From: Thermococcus siculi | Lineage (GTDB): Archaea; Methanobacteriota_B; Thermococci; Thermococcales; Thermococcaceae | Assembly: GCF_002214505.1 (NCBI RefSeq) | Contig: NZ_CP015103.1 | Span: 1,240,001 to 1,304,000 of the forward strand | DNA length: 64,000 nucleotides | Reading direction: 5' to 3' | Shown here: one piece after another, positions 1-8,240 of the stretch | Numbering within the stretch: position 1 is the first letter of the stretch | How the letters are laid out: every line of letters starts with the position of its first letter | Program-made: the position numbers and the translations under genes | Notes under the pieces: model-generated | Databases searched by the model: none | What the model saw: only the letters and a program-made list of their open reading frames with translations | Told to the model about the DNA's origin: nothing

Positions 1-1169
1 GGTATAACGCCCGCCTTCAGGAGCCTCCTTCCGGTGGAGTAGACGTTGAGGTTCACCCTTCCGTAGAGGCACTGGCTCGTCATGCAGACTGTTACGCCCT
101 CCTCTGTGGCACGTTTTATGGAGTCGATGACGTAGGTCGGGACATGACCGAGGCCGGTTCCTTCTATTACGAGGCCCTTGTAGCCCTTATCAACGAAGAA
201 GTCGATAACCTCCGGCTGGATCCCGGGGAATACCTTGACGAGTGCCACCTTTTCCTCCATCTCGTCGTCGACCCAGACCTCGGAGTCGGTTCTCCTCCTG
301 TAGTCGTCGCGCAGGAACTCTATCTTACCCTCCGGCCATATCTTCGCTATTGGGACGTCGTTTATGCTCCTGAACGCGTCCCTCCTGCTGGTGTGCATCT
401 TCCTGGCCTTGGTTCCGCGGTGGGCCAGACAGTAGGTATCGCCCGTTTCCCCGTGCATGACTATGGCAACCTCACCGAAGTCCGCCGTGGCCATCCTAAC
501 TGAACAGATGAGGTTCATGGCCGCGTCGCTGCTGGGCCTGTCGGAACTCCTCTGGGATCCAACAAGTATCACCGGCTTGCCGAGGTCGCGTAGCATGAAG
601 CTGAGCGCCGATGCGGTGTAGGCCATCGTGTCCGTTCCGTGGGTGATGATGACACCGTCCTCGCCGTTGTTGAGCATGGAGGCTACCCCTTGGGCTATCT
701 TAACCCAGTACTCCGGCTTCATGTCCTCGCTCATTATGTTGAAGATCAGCTTGGGGGTTATGTTGGCTATCTCGAATATCTCGGGAACCGCCTTGGCGAG
801 TTCCTCGGCCGTGAAAGCGGCGTGAACCGCTCCCGTCTTGTAGTCTATCCTGCTCGCGATGGTTCCGCCCGTTCCGAGGATAGCCACGTTCGGGAGTTCG
901 GGCTTCTTTGGGAAGACTTCCGTGAAGCTTATCTCTCCCCTTGGCCGGGCCTTTTCGATTATCTCGACCTCCAGAATCTGATCGACCAGTATTCCAATGT
1001 TGTAGCCGTTGTCGAGCTTCAGGGTCAGCGTCTCACCGCTCGACAGCTCGTAGGGGTTCATTACGACGCCCTCGTAGACGCTCGTATTTCCATTCTCCTT
1101 TTCAATTATTCTGACGTAATCTCCGACTTCGAGGTTCTTCTCCTTCATAAACCTCTCAACTTTGCGCAT
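1..1169 (-). CDS. gatD: Glu-tRNA(Gln) amidotransferase subunit D (partial, C-terminus off the window)
   Basis: Archaeal GatD releases ammonia from glutamine for GatE, which converts Glu-tRNA(Gln) to Gln-tRNA(Gln) in the cytoplasm. The visible 389 codons hold a small N-terminal beta domain (about residues 1-90) and then an L-asparaginase type I fold. GTGGTIAS at 99-106 carries the nucleophilic threonine, and HGTDT at 177-181 carries the second catalytic Thr-Asp. The family is about 435-440 residues, so roughly 45-50 residues lie beyond base 1. ATG at 1169 follows GGGAG, and a TATA-like element lies near 1203-1211. The identification rests on motifs and the archaeal-specific N-terminal domain; a plain asparaginase lacks that domain. 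Confidence 0.95.
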   Translation of the reverse strand, partial: MRKVERFMKEKNLEVGDYVRIIEKENGNTSVYEGVVMNPYELSSGETLTLKLDNGYNIGILVDQILEVEIIEKARPRGEISFTEVFPKKPELPNVAILGTGGTIASRIDYKTGAVHAAFTAEELAKAVPEIFEIANITPKLIFNIMSEDMKPEYWVKIAQGVASMLNNGEDGVIITHGTDTMAYTASALSFMLRDLGKPVILVGSQRSSDRPSSDAAMNLICSVRMATADFGEVAIVMHGETGDTYCLAHRGTKARKMHTSRRDAFRSINDVPIAKIWPEGKIEFLRDDYRRRTDSEVWVDDEMEEKVALVKVFPGIQPEVIDFFVDKGYKGLVIEGTGLGHVPTYVIDSIKRATEEGVTVCMTSQCLYGRVNLNVYSTGRRLLKAGVI

Positions 1170-1275
1170 AACTCTCCCTCCGCCCTATGGTGGGGGCCAA
1201 CTTAATATAAACCTTGGGGCTGAACAGGTGACAAAAATCGCCTGGAAAACTCCTAAAAGTTCGCCAGTATGACAA

Positions 1276-1569
1276 TCACCGAGGCTCTATCTTAAACCTC
1301 GGCTCCTCGATCCACTCTGACTTACATCGGGGGCACTTGGAGGGGATGTTTATCTCCGGTCGGAAGACGAAGCCGCACTTTCTGCACTCGGCCGGTTTTA
1401 TGAGGAGAACCTTGCCCTCTCTCTTGAGAGTCTTCTGGATGGCCTTGAGGTCTTCTAGGACTATCTTCTTGGCACCCCTACCCCTGAGTTCGAGGGCCAC
1501 TGCCAGCTCGCTCGGCGAGTAGTCCCGCTCCTCCAAAAGCTTTATTATGCGCTGCCTTCGAGTCATCAT
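1276..1569 (-). CDS. HTH/Zn-ribbon transcriptional regulator (COG3357-like)
   Basis: Small DNA-binding protein of 97 residues. The first 55 or so form a winged-helix-like region (MTRRQRIIKLLEE, then SPSELAVALEL). The C-terminal part is a zinc ribbon with CRKC and CPRC pairs. The same frame stays open upstream to 1929, but that stretch is the antisense of pus10, so the ATG pair at 1566/1569 is the likely start. A TATA element (reading gatttatatc on this strand, about 1592-1602) puts transcription initiation at the ATG, so it is probably leaderless. It is divergent from pus10 with about 45 bp between starts. Target genes are unknown. Confidence 0.82.
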   Translation of the reverse strand: MMTRRQRIIKLLEERDYSPSELAVALELRGRGAKKIVLEDLKAIQKTLKREGKVLLIKPAECRKCGFVFRPEINIPSKCPRCKSEWIEEPRFKIEPR

Positions 1570-1614
1570 CGCGAGAGCTTTTGACTCGTGAGATATAAAT
1601 CTTAGGGTGAGAAT

Positions 1615-2775
1615 ATGATAACCGAGAAGGCTGAGAGGGTGCTCGAGAATTACAGGCTCTGCGACCACTGCCTCGGAAGGCTCTTCGCGAAGCTTGGAAA
1701 GGGCACGAACGAGGAGCGCGGGAGGGCGATAAGGTTCGTCCTCAACATGGAGCGTTCCGCAAAGGGACTGCCGCCGATCAACGGGCCGGAGAAATGCGAA
1801 CTCTGCGGAAACGTCTTCGAGGAGATTCCCAGGCTCGTTGGGAAAATGAAAGAAGCCTCCGATGGAATAGAGTTCGATACTTTCCTCGTCGGTTCGCGCT
1901 TCCCGGAGGAAGTTCGTGAGAGGGAGCAAGCCATCTGGGCGAAGTTTGGGATAGATACCGCCGAACCGATAAACAGGGAGTTCAACCGCGAGCTTGGGAA
2001 GGCCTTTGGCATCGCCACCGGTAAGGATACCGCCCAGAACCCGGACGTCGTCTTCATCGTGGAGCCGTACTCCGGAAAAATCGAGCTTCAGATCAACCCC
2101 CTCTACGTCTACGGCCGTTACCGGAAGCTCGTACGTGGAATCCCTCAGACGCCCCTGCCAGACTTCGAGGATAGCGTGGCGTCGATAATATGTCGGGCCT
2201 TTTCAAAGGCCTCCCTCGGAAAGTGCATCTTCAAGGGCGCCGGCAGGGAGGACGTTGACGTCAGAATGCTGGGCAACGGGAGGCCCTTCATTGTTGAAAT
2301 CAAGAGGCCAAAGAGGAGAAGGCTCGACCTCGACGCGATAGCGAAGGAGATAAACTCGAGCGGGAAGGTTGAGGCTCTCAACCTCAGCTTCGTCTCACCG
2401 AAAGAAGCCGAAAAAGTCCTCACGAAGAACCACCGCAAGGAGTACCTCGCCATTGTCCTCGTCGAGGATGGCGTAACCCCTGAAGAGGCGAAGGAAGTTG
2501 CCCGAAAGCTGTCCGGTCTCGAAATCCACCAGAGGACTCCCTGGCGCGTGAGAAAGGCAAGGACCGACAAGGTGAGGGTGAAGAGGGTTCACGAAGCTCA
2601 CGCGAAGTGGATCGACGAGAAGCACTTCGAACTTCGCCTCGTGACCGACGGTGGCTTATACATAAAGGAGCTTGTTTCTGGAGACCGTGGAAGAACGAAG
2701 CCGAGCGTGAGTGACCTCCTTGGCAGGCCCGCGTGGTGCGAGAGGCTCGACGTGCTGAACATTCTTGATGACTGA
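1615..2775 (+). CDS. pus10: tRNA pseudouridine synthase Pus10
   Basis: Pus10 makes pseudouridine 54 and 55 in the T-loop of archaeal tRNAs. The 386-residue protein starts with a four-cysteine zinc site (C16-x2-C19 and C61-x2-C64). A THUMP-like RNA-binding region follows, then a C-terminal catalytic domain. The segment GREDVDVRMLGNGRPF contains the catalytic aspartate, and a basic IKRPKRR follows. The ATG at 1615 follows GGGTGAG with suitable spacing. The C-terminal motif SVSDLLGRPAWCERLDVLNI is typical of the family. The last base is followed directly by the TATA box of the next transcription unit. Confidence 0.96.
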   Translation: MITEKAERVLENYRLCDHCLGRLFAKLGKGTNEERGRAIRFVLNMERSAKGLPPINGPEKCELCGNVFEEIPRLVGKMKEASDGIEFDTFLVGSRFPEEVREREQAIWAKFGIDTAEPINREFNRELGKAFGIATGKDTAQNPDVVFIVEPYSGKIELQINPLYVYGRYRKLVRGIPQTPLPDFEDSVASIICRAFSKASLGKCIFKGAGREDVDVRMLGNGRPFIVEIKRPKRRRLDLDAIAKEINSSGKVEALNLSFVSPKEAEKVLTKNHRKEYLAIVLVEDGVTPEEAKEVARKLSGLEIHQRTPWRVRKARTDKVRVKRVHEAHAKWIDEKHFELRLVTDGGLYIKELVSGDRGRTKPSVSDLLGRPAWCERLDVLNILDD

Positions 2776-2911
2776 AAACTTTATAAACGGTTCCCGCCGA
2801 TTGGATAGCGAAGCCATAACAGGCTTAGTCCGTACGCCGAAAAGGCTTGAAAACTCGAAAGATGTGTTTGCGTCCATTGCGCGATGAGTAAAACCCTGCG
2901 AGGTGATTGAA
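2776..2911 (+). promoter_or_regulatory. Promoter and long leader of the L21e-rpoF operon
   Basis: A TATA box (ctttataaac, about 2779-2788) places the transcription start near 2812. That leaves about 100 nt before the L21e ATG, which is long for a region where most leaders are absent or very short. The leader holds AAGCC/GGCTT arms around a six-base loop near 2810-2826, a small GCC-gaaaa-GGC hairpin near 2837-2848, and a Shine-Dalgarno GAGGTGA at 2900-2906. Confidence 0.55.
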
Positions 2912-3208
2912 ATGGTTAAGAAAGCCCACAGCTTCAGGAGGAAGACTCGCGGAAAGCTCAGCAAAAGCCCGAGGAGGAGGGGCCTTCCGCCGCTCACCAG
3001 GTTCCTCCAGGAGTTCGAGGTTGGTCAGAGGGTTCACATCGTCATAGAGCCGAGCTACCACAGGGGAATGCCCGACCCGAGGTTCCACGGAAGGACCGGA
3101 ACCATCGTTGGAAAGAGGGGAGACGCCTACGTCGTCCAGATAAAGGACGGCGGCAAGGTCAAGACCTTCTTCATACACCCGGTTCACCTCAGGGCCCAGA
3201 AGGGATGA
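2912..3208 (+). CDS. rpl21e: 50S ribosomal protein L21e
   Basis: Basic large-subunit ribosomal protein of 98 residues. It opens [16 protein letters not shown] and contains [22 protein letters not shown], the SH3-like barrel typical of L21e. An in-frame GTG at 2903 lies inside the Shine-Dalgarno, so ATG 2912 is preferred. Its stop overlaps the ATG of rpoF (ATGA), so the two are translationally coupled. Confidence 0.97.
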   Translation: MVKKAHSFRRKTRGKLSKSPRRRGLPPLTRFLQEFEVGQRVHIVIEPSYHRGMPDPRFHGRTGTIVGKRGDAYVVQIKDGGKVKTFFIHPVHLRAQKG

Positions 3209-3579
3209 ACATGATAGGAAGGAAAAAGCTCGAGGAGCGTTATCTTACCATAGCGGAAACCAGGGAGCTCCTCGAGAGGCGCAAGGCGGAGGGAATGGAG
3301 GAGAACCCGGAGGAGCCGATGTTCTACGAGGCCAGGGTTAGCCTTGAGCACGCCGAGCGCTTCGCCAAGCTCAAGCCGGAGCAGGCGGTCGAGCTGAAGG
3401 AGAAGCTCCTCGGTCTCTTTGACTGGATCGACGAGAGGCTCGCGGTTAGGCTCATCGACCTGATGCCCGAGGACTACTTCGACATCAGGGTCATCTTCGC
3501 CAAGGAGGACTACATGCCCACCAAGGAGGAGGCCGAGGAGATAGTCAGGCTCCTCGACGACTACCGTCCCGAGGAGTGA
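3205..3579 (+). CDS. rpoF: DNA-directed RNA polymerase subunit F (Rpb4 homologue)
   Basis: Archaeal RpoF pairs with RpoE (Rpb7) to form the stalk of RNA polymerase. The 124-residue acidic helical protein matches the family in length and pattern, with an N-terminal tip ([15 protein letters not shown]) and a C-terminal HRDC-like helical domain ending in [13 protein letters not shown]. It starts inside the L21e stop codon. A second ATG three codons on (3211) is an alternative start. The L21e-RpoF-DUF655-KsgA order is conserved in euryarchaea. Confidence 0.95.
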   Translation: MNMIGRKKLEERYLTIAETRELLERRKAEGMEENPEEPMFYEARVSLEHAERFAKLKPEQAVELKEKLLGLFDWIDERLAVRLIDLMPEDYFDIRVIFAKEDYMPTKEEAEEIVRLLDDYRPEE

Positions 3580-3645
3580 CCTCTTCTTTTTCTCTTAGAC
3601 AAAGTATAAAAACTCCGGACGGGTATAATTTCTGGGGGAGAGACG

Positions 3646-4266
3646 ATGGATAGGTACCGGAGACACTCTTACAGGGAAAGCCTCGACAAGAAGAGGCGGA
3701 ATGTTGAGTATGAGGAGTACGCGTACGTGCTGGACTACCTGCCGGAGGGCTACACCGACCTGAAGACCGGAAGGCGAACCGGCAAGCCCGTTGCGCAGGT
3801 TGTTGGTGAAAAAGCTTTCACTTTACTTGAGGTTGCCCCGAAGGAAGATCTGATGCTCTATGAGAGGGTCTTCATAGGCAAGGGGCAGAGGGACAAGATA
3901 CTCATGATTAATAAGAAGATCCACTACGATGACCTCACCCCAACGGCTAAAGCCGAGCTTCTCTACGTCGTCGAGGAGATAGTCAAGAACAATGAGGAGA
4001 GGTTTGTCCAGTTCTTCAACATGGCGCCCCCGATAACCAACAGGCTCCACAGCCTCGAGCTCCTCCCGGGCATCGGGAAGAAGCACATGTGGGAGATAAT
4101 CGACGAGCGCAAGAGGGAGCCGTTCAAGAGCTTCGAAGACCTCCGCCACAGGGTTAAGGGCCTTCCCGATCCGGTGAAAATGATAGCGAAGCGTGTCGTC
4201 GATGAGATCGAGGGCAAGGACCGCTACCGCCTCTTCGTCGGCTCAAGGAGGCTATTCCGCGTATGA
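3646..4266 (+). CDS. DUF655 family protein with helix-hairpin-helix region
   Basis: Conserved archaeal protein of 206 residues that sits beside ksgA. The N-terminal half is an OB-like beta region (EYEEYAYVLDYLPEGY, RTGKPVAQVVGEKAFTLLEV). The C-terminal half has an HhH signature, LELLPGIGKKHMWEIIDERK, followed by FKSFEDLRHRVKGL, which suggests nucleic-acid binding. A TATA box (gtataaaaac near 3604) and GGGGGAG before ATG 3646 allow transcription separate from rpoF. The stop overlaps the ksgA ATG by four bases. The position next to an rRNA dimethylase hints at an rRNA-related role, which is inference only. Confidence 0.88.
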   Translation: MDRYRRHSYRESLDKKRRNVEYEEYAYVLDYLPEGYTDLKTGRRTGKPVAQVVGEKAFTLLEVAPKEDLMLYERVFIGKGQRDKILMINKKIHYDDLTPTAKAELLYVVEEIVKNNEERFVQFFNMAPPITNRLHSLELLPGIGKKHMWEIIDERKREPFKSFEDLRHRVKGLPDPVKMIAKRVVDEIEGKDRYRLFVGSRRLFRV

Positions 4267-5093
4267 GGGACCGCCTTTTCTATTTAATTTCCAAGTACAA
4301 CCTGAAGGCCAACTCCGACCTCGGCCAGAACTTTCTTATCGTGCCCGACATAATAGAGAGAAACGTTGAGAGGGCCGAACTGAGTGAAAAAGATGCCGTC
4401 CTTGAAATCGGACCGGGCCTTGGAGTCCTCACCGACGCCCTGAGCAAAAAAGCCGGAAAGGTCTACGCTATTGAGAAAGATTCGCGCCTCGTGAAGATTC
4501 TTCGCACCGAATACGACTGGCCCAACGTGGAGATAATAGAAGGGGACGCCCTGAAGGTCGAGTTCCCTGAGTTCAACAAGATAGTATCCAACCTGCCGTA
4601 TCAGATATCTTCCCCCATAACGTTCCGCTTTCTGAAACATGACTTTGAGAGGGCCGTTCTGATATACCAGCTCGAGTTTGCCCAGAGGATGGTGGCGAAG
4701 CCGGGCGATAAAAACTACTCCCGCCTCTCACTGATGGTAAGGGCAAAGGCCCGGGCCGAGCTGGTGGAGCGCATAGGGAAGGGTGCTTTCTGGCCAAGGC
4801 CCAAGGTGGACTCTGCCGTGATAATCCTTGAGCCAAAGCCCCCGTCTGAGCGTATTGAGCTGGACGAAAACCTTGTACGGGCCCTCTTCCAGCACAGGAG
4901 GAGCACTGTCCTCTCCGCCCTGAAGAAGTCGCACCACATGCTGAGACTCACCAAAGAGGAGTTCAGGAAAGTCCGGGAAGTCATCTTGAAGGTGCCCCAC
5001 GGGGAGGAACGGGTCTTCCGGCTGTCCCCGGAGGATGTTGAGGAAATCGGGGAATTCCTCAGGCGGGAGGGCGTCATCCGTCCTCTTTCTTAA
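4263..5093 (+). CDS. ksgA: 16S rRNA dimethyladenosine transferase
   Basis: KsgA/Dim1 dimethylates the two adjacent adenosines in the 3' terminal hairpin of 16S rRNA during small-subunit maturation. The 276-residue protein has the SAM site VLEIGPGLGVLTDAL (about residues 46-60), an acidic loop at IEKDSRL, and the catalytic NLPYQISSPI motif (about 108-117). A C-terminal helical domain follows. It overlaps the DUF655 gene by ATGA and converges on the ferritin-like gene, with a 20-bp overlap of the 3' ends. Confidence 0.96.
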   Translation: MRDRLFYLISKYNLKANSDLGQNFLIVPDIIERNVERAELSEKDAVLEIGPGLGVLTDALSKKAGKVYAIEKDSRLVKILRTEYDWPNVEIIEGDALKVEFPEFNKIVSNLPYQISSPITFRFLKHDFERAVLIYQLEFAQRMVAKPGDKNYSRLSLMVRAKARAELVERIGKGAFWPRPKVDSAVIILEPKPPSERIELDENLVRALFQHRRSTVLSALKKSHHMLRLTKEEFRKVREVILKVPHGEERVFRLSPEDVEEIGEFLRREGVIRPLS

Positions 5094-5610
5094 TGGACTC
5101 CATGAGCGTTTTGAGCTTTTGATAGTGTCCCCTCTCAACGTCCGCTAGGTGTTCAAACAGCCTCTTGGTGTCCCCTGAGGATTCCTCCGCCAGGTATCTG
5201 TATATTTCCTCGGCTATTTTCTCGCTCTCCATGAGAACAGAAACCAAGTCCTCCAACCTACCGCTTCTGATGTATTCCTCCAGGTCTTCTAGGGACAGTT
5301 CGAGTTCTATGCTCGGTATGTCAGTCTCGATGAGCTTTTCCTTTGGATAAGTGCGCTTGTATTCGTTGAGAAGAATCTCCGCATGCTTCGTGCTTTCCTC
5401 GGCCAGCTCTTCGAACAGCTCGGGTATTCTCGGATCCCAGCTGTATTCCCTCGTCCTCCAGGCGAGGTTGTTGTACGTTTCGGCTTCATCCAGCTCCGCG
5501 GTTATCCAGTACGAGATCAGACTCTGTTTGTCCAGCCTCCTCAGTTTGTTTATGATGCGGTCTATCTTCTTTTGCTCTTCCCTGGAAAGGTTTAACGGCA
5601 ATGGACTCAC
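5074..5610 (-). CDS. Ferritin-like/rubrerythrin-type diiron protein
   Basis: Four-helix-bundle protein of 178 residues with the paired metal-ligand pattern of rubrerythrins. Helix 1 has ELDEAETYNN, helix 2 EESTKHAE (ExxH), helix 3 MESEKIAEEIYRYL, and helix 4 DVERGHYQ (ExxH). No rubredoxin-type cysteine domain is present, so it is a stand-alone diiron carboxylate protein, perhaps in peroxide or iron handling. I prefer the GTG at 5610 because a TATA element at about 5633-5644 lies 25-30 bp before it. An in-frame ATG at 5634 lies inside that element. Confidence 0.8.
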   Translation of the reverse strand: MSPLPLNLSREEQKKIDRIINKLRRLDKQSLISYWITAELDEAETYNNLAWRTREYSWDPRIPELFEELAEESTKHAEILLNEYKRTYPKEKLIETDIPSIELELSLEDLEEYIRSGRLEDLVSVLMESEKIAEEIYRYLAEESSGDTKRLFEHLADVERGHYQKLKTLMESIKKEDG

Positions 5611-5632
5611 CCGGGTAAATATTACCGCCCCC

Positions 5633-5645
5633 ATATTTTTAAACC
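5633..5645. promoter_or_regulatory. Shared bidirectional TATA element
   Basis: The string atatttttaaac reads as a good TATA box on both strands. It lies about 25 bp before the radical SAM ATG at 5666 on one side and about 25-30 bp before the GTG at 5610 on the other. Both genes would be essentially leaderless and compete for one TBP site. Confidence 0.55.
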
Positions 5646-5665
5646 CATCTAGAAAAACTGGGTAC

Positions 5666-7411
5666 ATGATAGTTGCCATCATCGACGGATACACCGATGA
5701 ACCTGCGGGCCTTGGAGTTCCGCCGTACATGGGCATCTACCCCCGATACGCTTACGGTGCAATAAAAAAGGCCAGGCGGGATGCCACTGTTTTTTACCTG
5801 ACCATAGACGACCTCAGGGCCACCTTTGAGGGAGAGCGCGGAATTGAGACAAAGAACAAAACCCCCAATTTTCCCGAGGCGGGAAAAATCCTTGAAAGGG
5901 CCGATGTTATTATTTACATCGGCGGCCTCCATACCCCCGGGAAGTACCTCTCCGCGGTTCCATCCCAGGTCGAGGAGGTCGCGAAGTTCATAAAGCCTTT
6001 CGGGGGCGTTAAAATACTCGGCGGCCCGGCTTTCATGGGTTCGGCCCACGCTGGCGGGACGAAGATCACATCGCGCGAGCTTCTGCTGGCCCAGTCCGTC
6101 TTTGACCACATAGTTTACGGTGACTTAGAGGCTTTCCTGTTCGACTATCTGACCAGCCCAGAGGACGCCGACCCCTTCAGGTTCAGAACCTACGATGAAT
6201 TAAGGGATTACGCGATCATTGGGGTCGATGTCGTCAGGCAGTTCCCGGACTTTCCGGACTTCGTCATAGTCGAGATCGAGACCCAGCGCGGCTGTCCGAA
6301 GGCCATGGGCATAGGTGGCTGCTCATTCTGTACGGAACCCGTCAGGTATAGAACCGTTGAGGACAGACCCATCGAGGACGTAGTCGCCGAAGTAAAAGCC
6401 CTCTACGACCTCGGCGTGAGGCACTTCCGGGTGGGGAGGCAGAGCTGCATATTCTCGTACATGGCACGGCCCGACGGCCGCGTCCCGGTTCCGAACCCTG
6501 ATGCTCTTGAAAGGCTTTTCCGCGGCATCCGCTCCGTTGCGCCGGACGTCAAGACTCTCCACGTGGACAACGCCAATCCAGCCGTCATAGCCAACTATCC
6601 AGAGGAGAGCATCCGGATAGCCAAGGCGCTCATAAAGTACGGCACGCCGGGGAACGTAGTTGCCTTCGGTCTCGAGAGCGCCGATCCCAGGGTGGGAAAG
6701 CTCAACAACCTCAACGCCACCGCAGAGGAGACCTACGAGGCAGTGAGGATACTCAACGAGGTCGGCGGCCACAGGGGGCCGAACGGCATGCCCTGGCTTC
6801 TTCCAGGAATAAACATCATCTTCGGCCTTCCCGGAGAGACCAAGAAGAGCTACGAGCTGACCTTTCAGTTCCTCAAAAGGCTCCTCGACGACGGCCTGAT
6901 GGTGAGACGCATAAACATCAGGCAGGTTGTCGTGTTCCCGGGCACGCCGCTGTGGCATCTCAGGGGCAAGGTGAAGACAGAGAAGCACAAGAAGCTCATT
7001 CAGCACTACAAGTACAAGATAAGGCACGAGGTAGACCTCCCCATGCTGAGAAGAGTCGTCCCTGTGGGTACAATCCTCCGTGACGTCCGTGCAGAGGTCG
7101 TGGATAAGGGCCTTACCTACGGGAGGCAGATAGGCAGTTATCCGCTCGTTGTGGGCATACCTAAAGAGTTGCCCCTTGACAGGTTTTACGACGTCATAAT
7201 AGTGGGTCACGGCTACCGCAGCATAACGGGGATCCCTGTTCCCGTTAACGTCAACAAGGAGACTCCCAGGGTTCTCCAGCATCTCCCCGGGGTGGGGAAG
7301 AAGACCGCGGTTAGGATACTCTCGAAGAGGCCCTTCAAGAATATGGAGGAGTTTTTCAGGGAGGTTGGAAATGAGAAAAGGGAACTCCTTGAGGACGTCA
7401 TTACCCTGTAA
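5666..7411 (+). CDS. Radical SAM protein with N-terminal cobalamin-like and C-terminal HhH domains (COG1031)
   Basis: A 581-residue enzyme of unknown substrate. The first 190 or so residues form a Rossmann/B12-binding-like region (ADVIIYIGGLHTPG, GGVKILGGPAF). The radical SAM barrel follows, but its cluster motif is C-x8-C-x2-C (GCPKAMGIGGCSFCTEP) rather than C-x3-C-x2-C. FGLESADPRV and NIIFGLPGETKKSY are typical barrel strands. The C-terminus has a helix-hairpin-helix (LQHLPGVGKKTAVRILSKRPF), suggesting a nucleic-acid substrate. The open frame extends upstream through the ferritin-like gene's antisense, but ATG 5666 fits the TATA box. It overlaps the next gene's 3' end by 11 bp. Confidence 0.87.
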   Translation: MIVAIIDGYTDEPAGLGVPPYMGIYPRYAYGAIKKARRDATVFYLTIDDLRATFEGERGIETKNKTPNFPEAGKILERADVIIYIGGLHTPGKYLSAVPSQVEEVAKFIKPFGGVKILGGPAFMGSAHAGGTKITSRELLLAQSVFDHIVYGDLEAFLFDYLTSPEDADPFRFRTYDELRDYAIIGVDVVRQFPDFPDFVIVEIETQRGCPKAMGIGGCSFCTEPVRYRTVEDRPIEDVVAEVKALYDLGVRHFRVGRQSCIFSYMARPDGRVPVPNPDALERLFRGIRSVAPDVKTLHVDNANPAVIANYPEESIRIAKALIKYGTPGNVVAFGLESADPRVGKLNNLNATAEETYEAVRILNEVGGHRGPNGMPWLLPGINIIFGLPGETKKSYELTFQFLKRLLDDGLMVRRINIRQVVVFPGTPLWHLRGKVKTEKHKKLIQHYKYKIRHEVDLPMLRRVVPVGTILRDVRAEVVDKGLTYGRQIGSYPLVVGIPKELPLDRFYDVIIVGHGYRSITGIPVPVNVNKETPRVLQHLPGVGKKTAVRILSKRPFKNMEEFFREVGNEKRELLEDVITL

Positions 7412-8201
7412 TCTTCACCGTTTTGGTCTCGTTGCCCTCGGGCCACTGGAAGCCGATGATGTTCTCTATCAGGACCACCTCCGCCCTGAGGGTCTCGTCG
7501 GTGGTCCCCTCTATCACCAGAACCCCTTTTCTGGGGACGAATATCCTGTTCTCTCCAGCCCCCTCCGCAGGTCCTATGAGCAGCACCGCGAGGTGGTCCA
7601 CGTTTCCCAGCTTGCCCCTTCCGATGTCGACCTTTGTCCAGAAGTTGAGGTAGGCTTTTCTGTATCTGAGGTACGTTTGGTTGAAGGCGTACTGTCTGGC
7701 CGTCACGTTATCGTACCCCATGTGGAGGCCCTTGATGTAGTAGTTGGCCGCGAAGATGTTGGCAACCATTCCAGAGACTTCTGAAACTGCCAGAGTCCTG
7801 TACCTGCAGTCGCCTATGTACAGGGCCGGATTGTCCTTGCAGTTGGTCACGGAGGGGTCTCCCATCACGATTGTGAAGTAATCGTAGACGCTCCTTAATG
7901 TGAGGTTGAGGTCAACCTCGGGGCTGCCGGTTATGTGGCTGTCGAGGGTGACGTTAAAGACCTTTGATCCCTCCGGGGGTCTGGTGCCGTTTTCAAGGAG
8001 TTTTTTGTATTCCTCCGCGGTCAGGGTGTAGAACTGTGCTGAAGGAGTGTATATCACCACGTATTCCTCGGAGGATTTTGGAGTTCCCGGATTGATCACA
8101 TTCTCGAAGCCGTGGTAGGAGTAGAGGACGTAACTGATTGGAGCAACAAACACGAGGAGAACTATGAGAATCACTGCGAGTTTCCTTTGATTCAAGGTCA
8201 A
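7401..8201 (-). CDS. Secreted or membrane-anchored protein of unknown function
   Basis: The 266-residue protein has a basic N-terminus (MTLNQRKLA) followed by a hydrophobic stretch of about 22 residues, giving a signal peptide or single anchor. The rest is outside the membrane by prediction, with several NxT/S sequons (NGTR, NVTL, NLTL, NVTA, NQTY) compatible with N-glycosylation. Two cysteines in NCKDNPALYIGDCRY could form a disulfide. It lies just downstream of the S-layer gene on the same strand, so a surface role is plausible. I do not recognise a named family. Confidence 0.7.
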   Translation of the reverse strand: MTLNQRKLAVILIVLLVFVAPISYVLYSYHGFENVINPGTPKSSEEYVVIYTPSAQFYTLTAEEYKKLLENGTRPPEGSKVFNVTLDSHITGSPEVDLNLTLRSVYDYFTIVMGDPSVTNCKDNPALYIGDCRYRTLAVSEVSGMVANIFAANYYIKGLHMGYDNVTARQYAFNQTYLRYRKAYLNFWTKVDIGRGKLGNVDHLAVLLIGPAEGAGENRIFVPRKGVLVIEGTTDETLRAEVVLIENIIGFQWPEGNETKTVKITG

Positions 8202-8240
8202 AACCCCCAGAAGAGAGAATTAAAAGGAAGGAAAAGGCCA

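Noticed and set aside
1570-1929. N-terminal extension of the HTH/Zn-ribbon protein to 217 residues
   Set aside because: The extension is opposite the start of pus10, and the TATA box at 1592-1602 would lie inside it.
6323-7282. A 319-residue minus-strand frame inside the radical SAM gene
   Set aside because: Complement of a GC-rich coding strand; its composition (His, Val, Glu, Leu) shows no fold, and the plus-strand gene has all family motifs.
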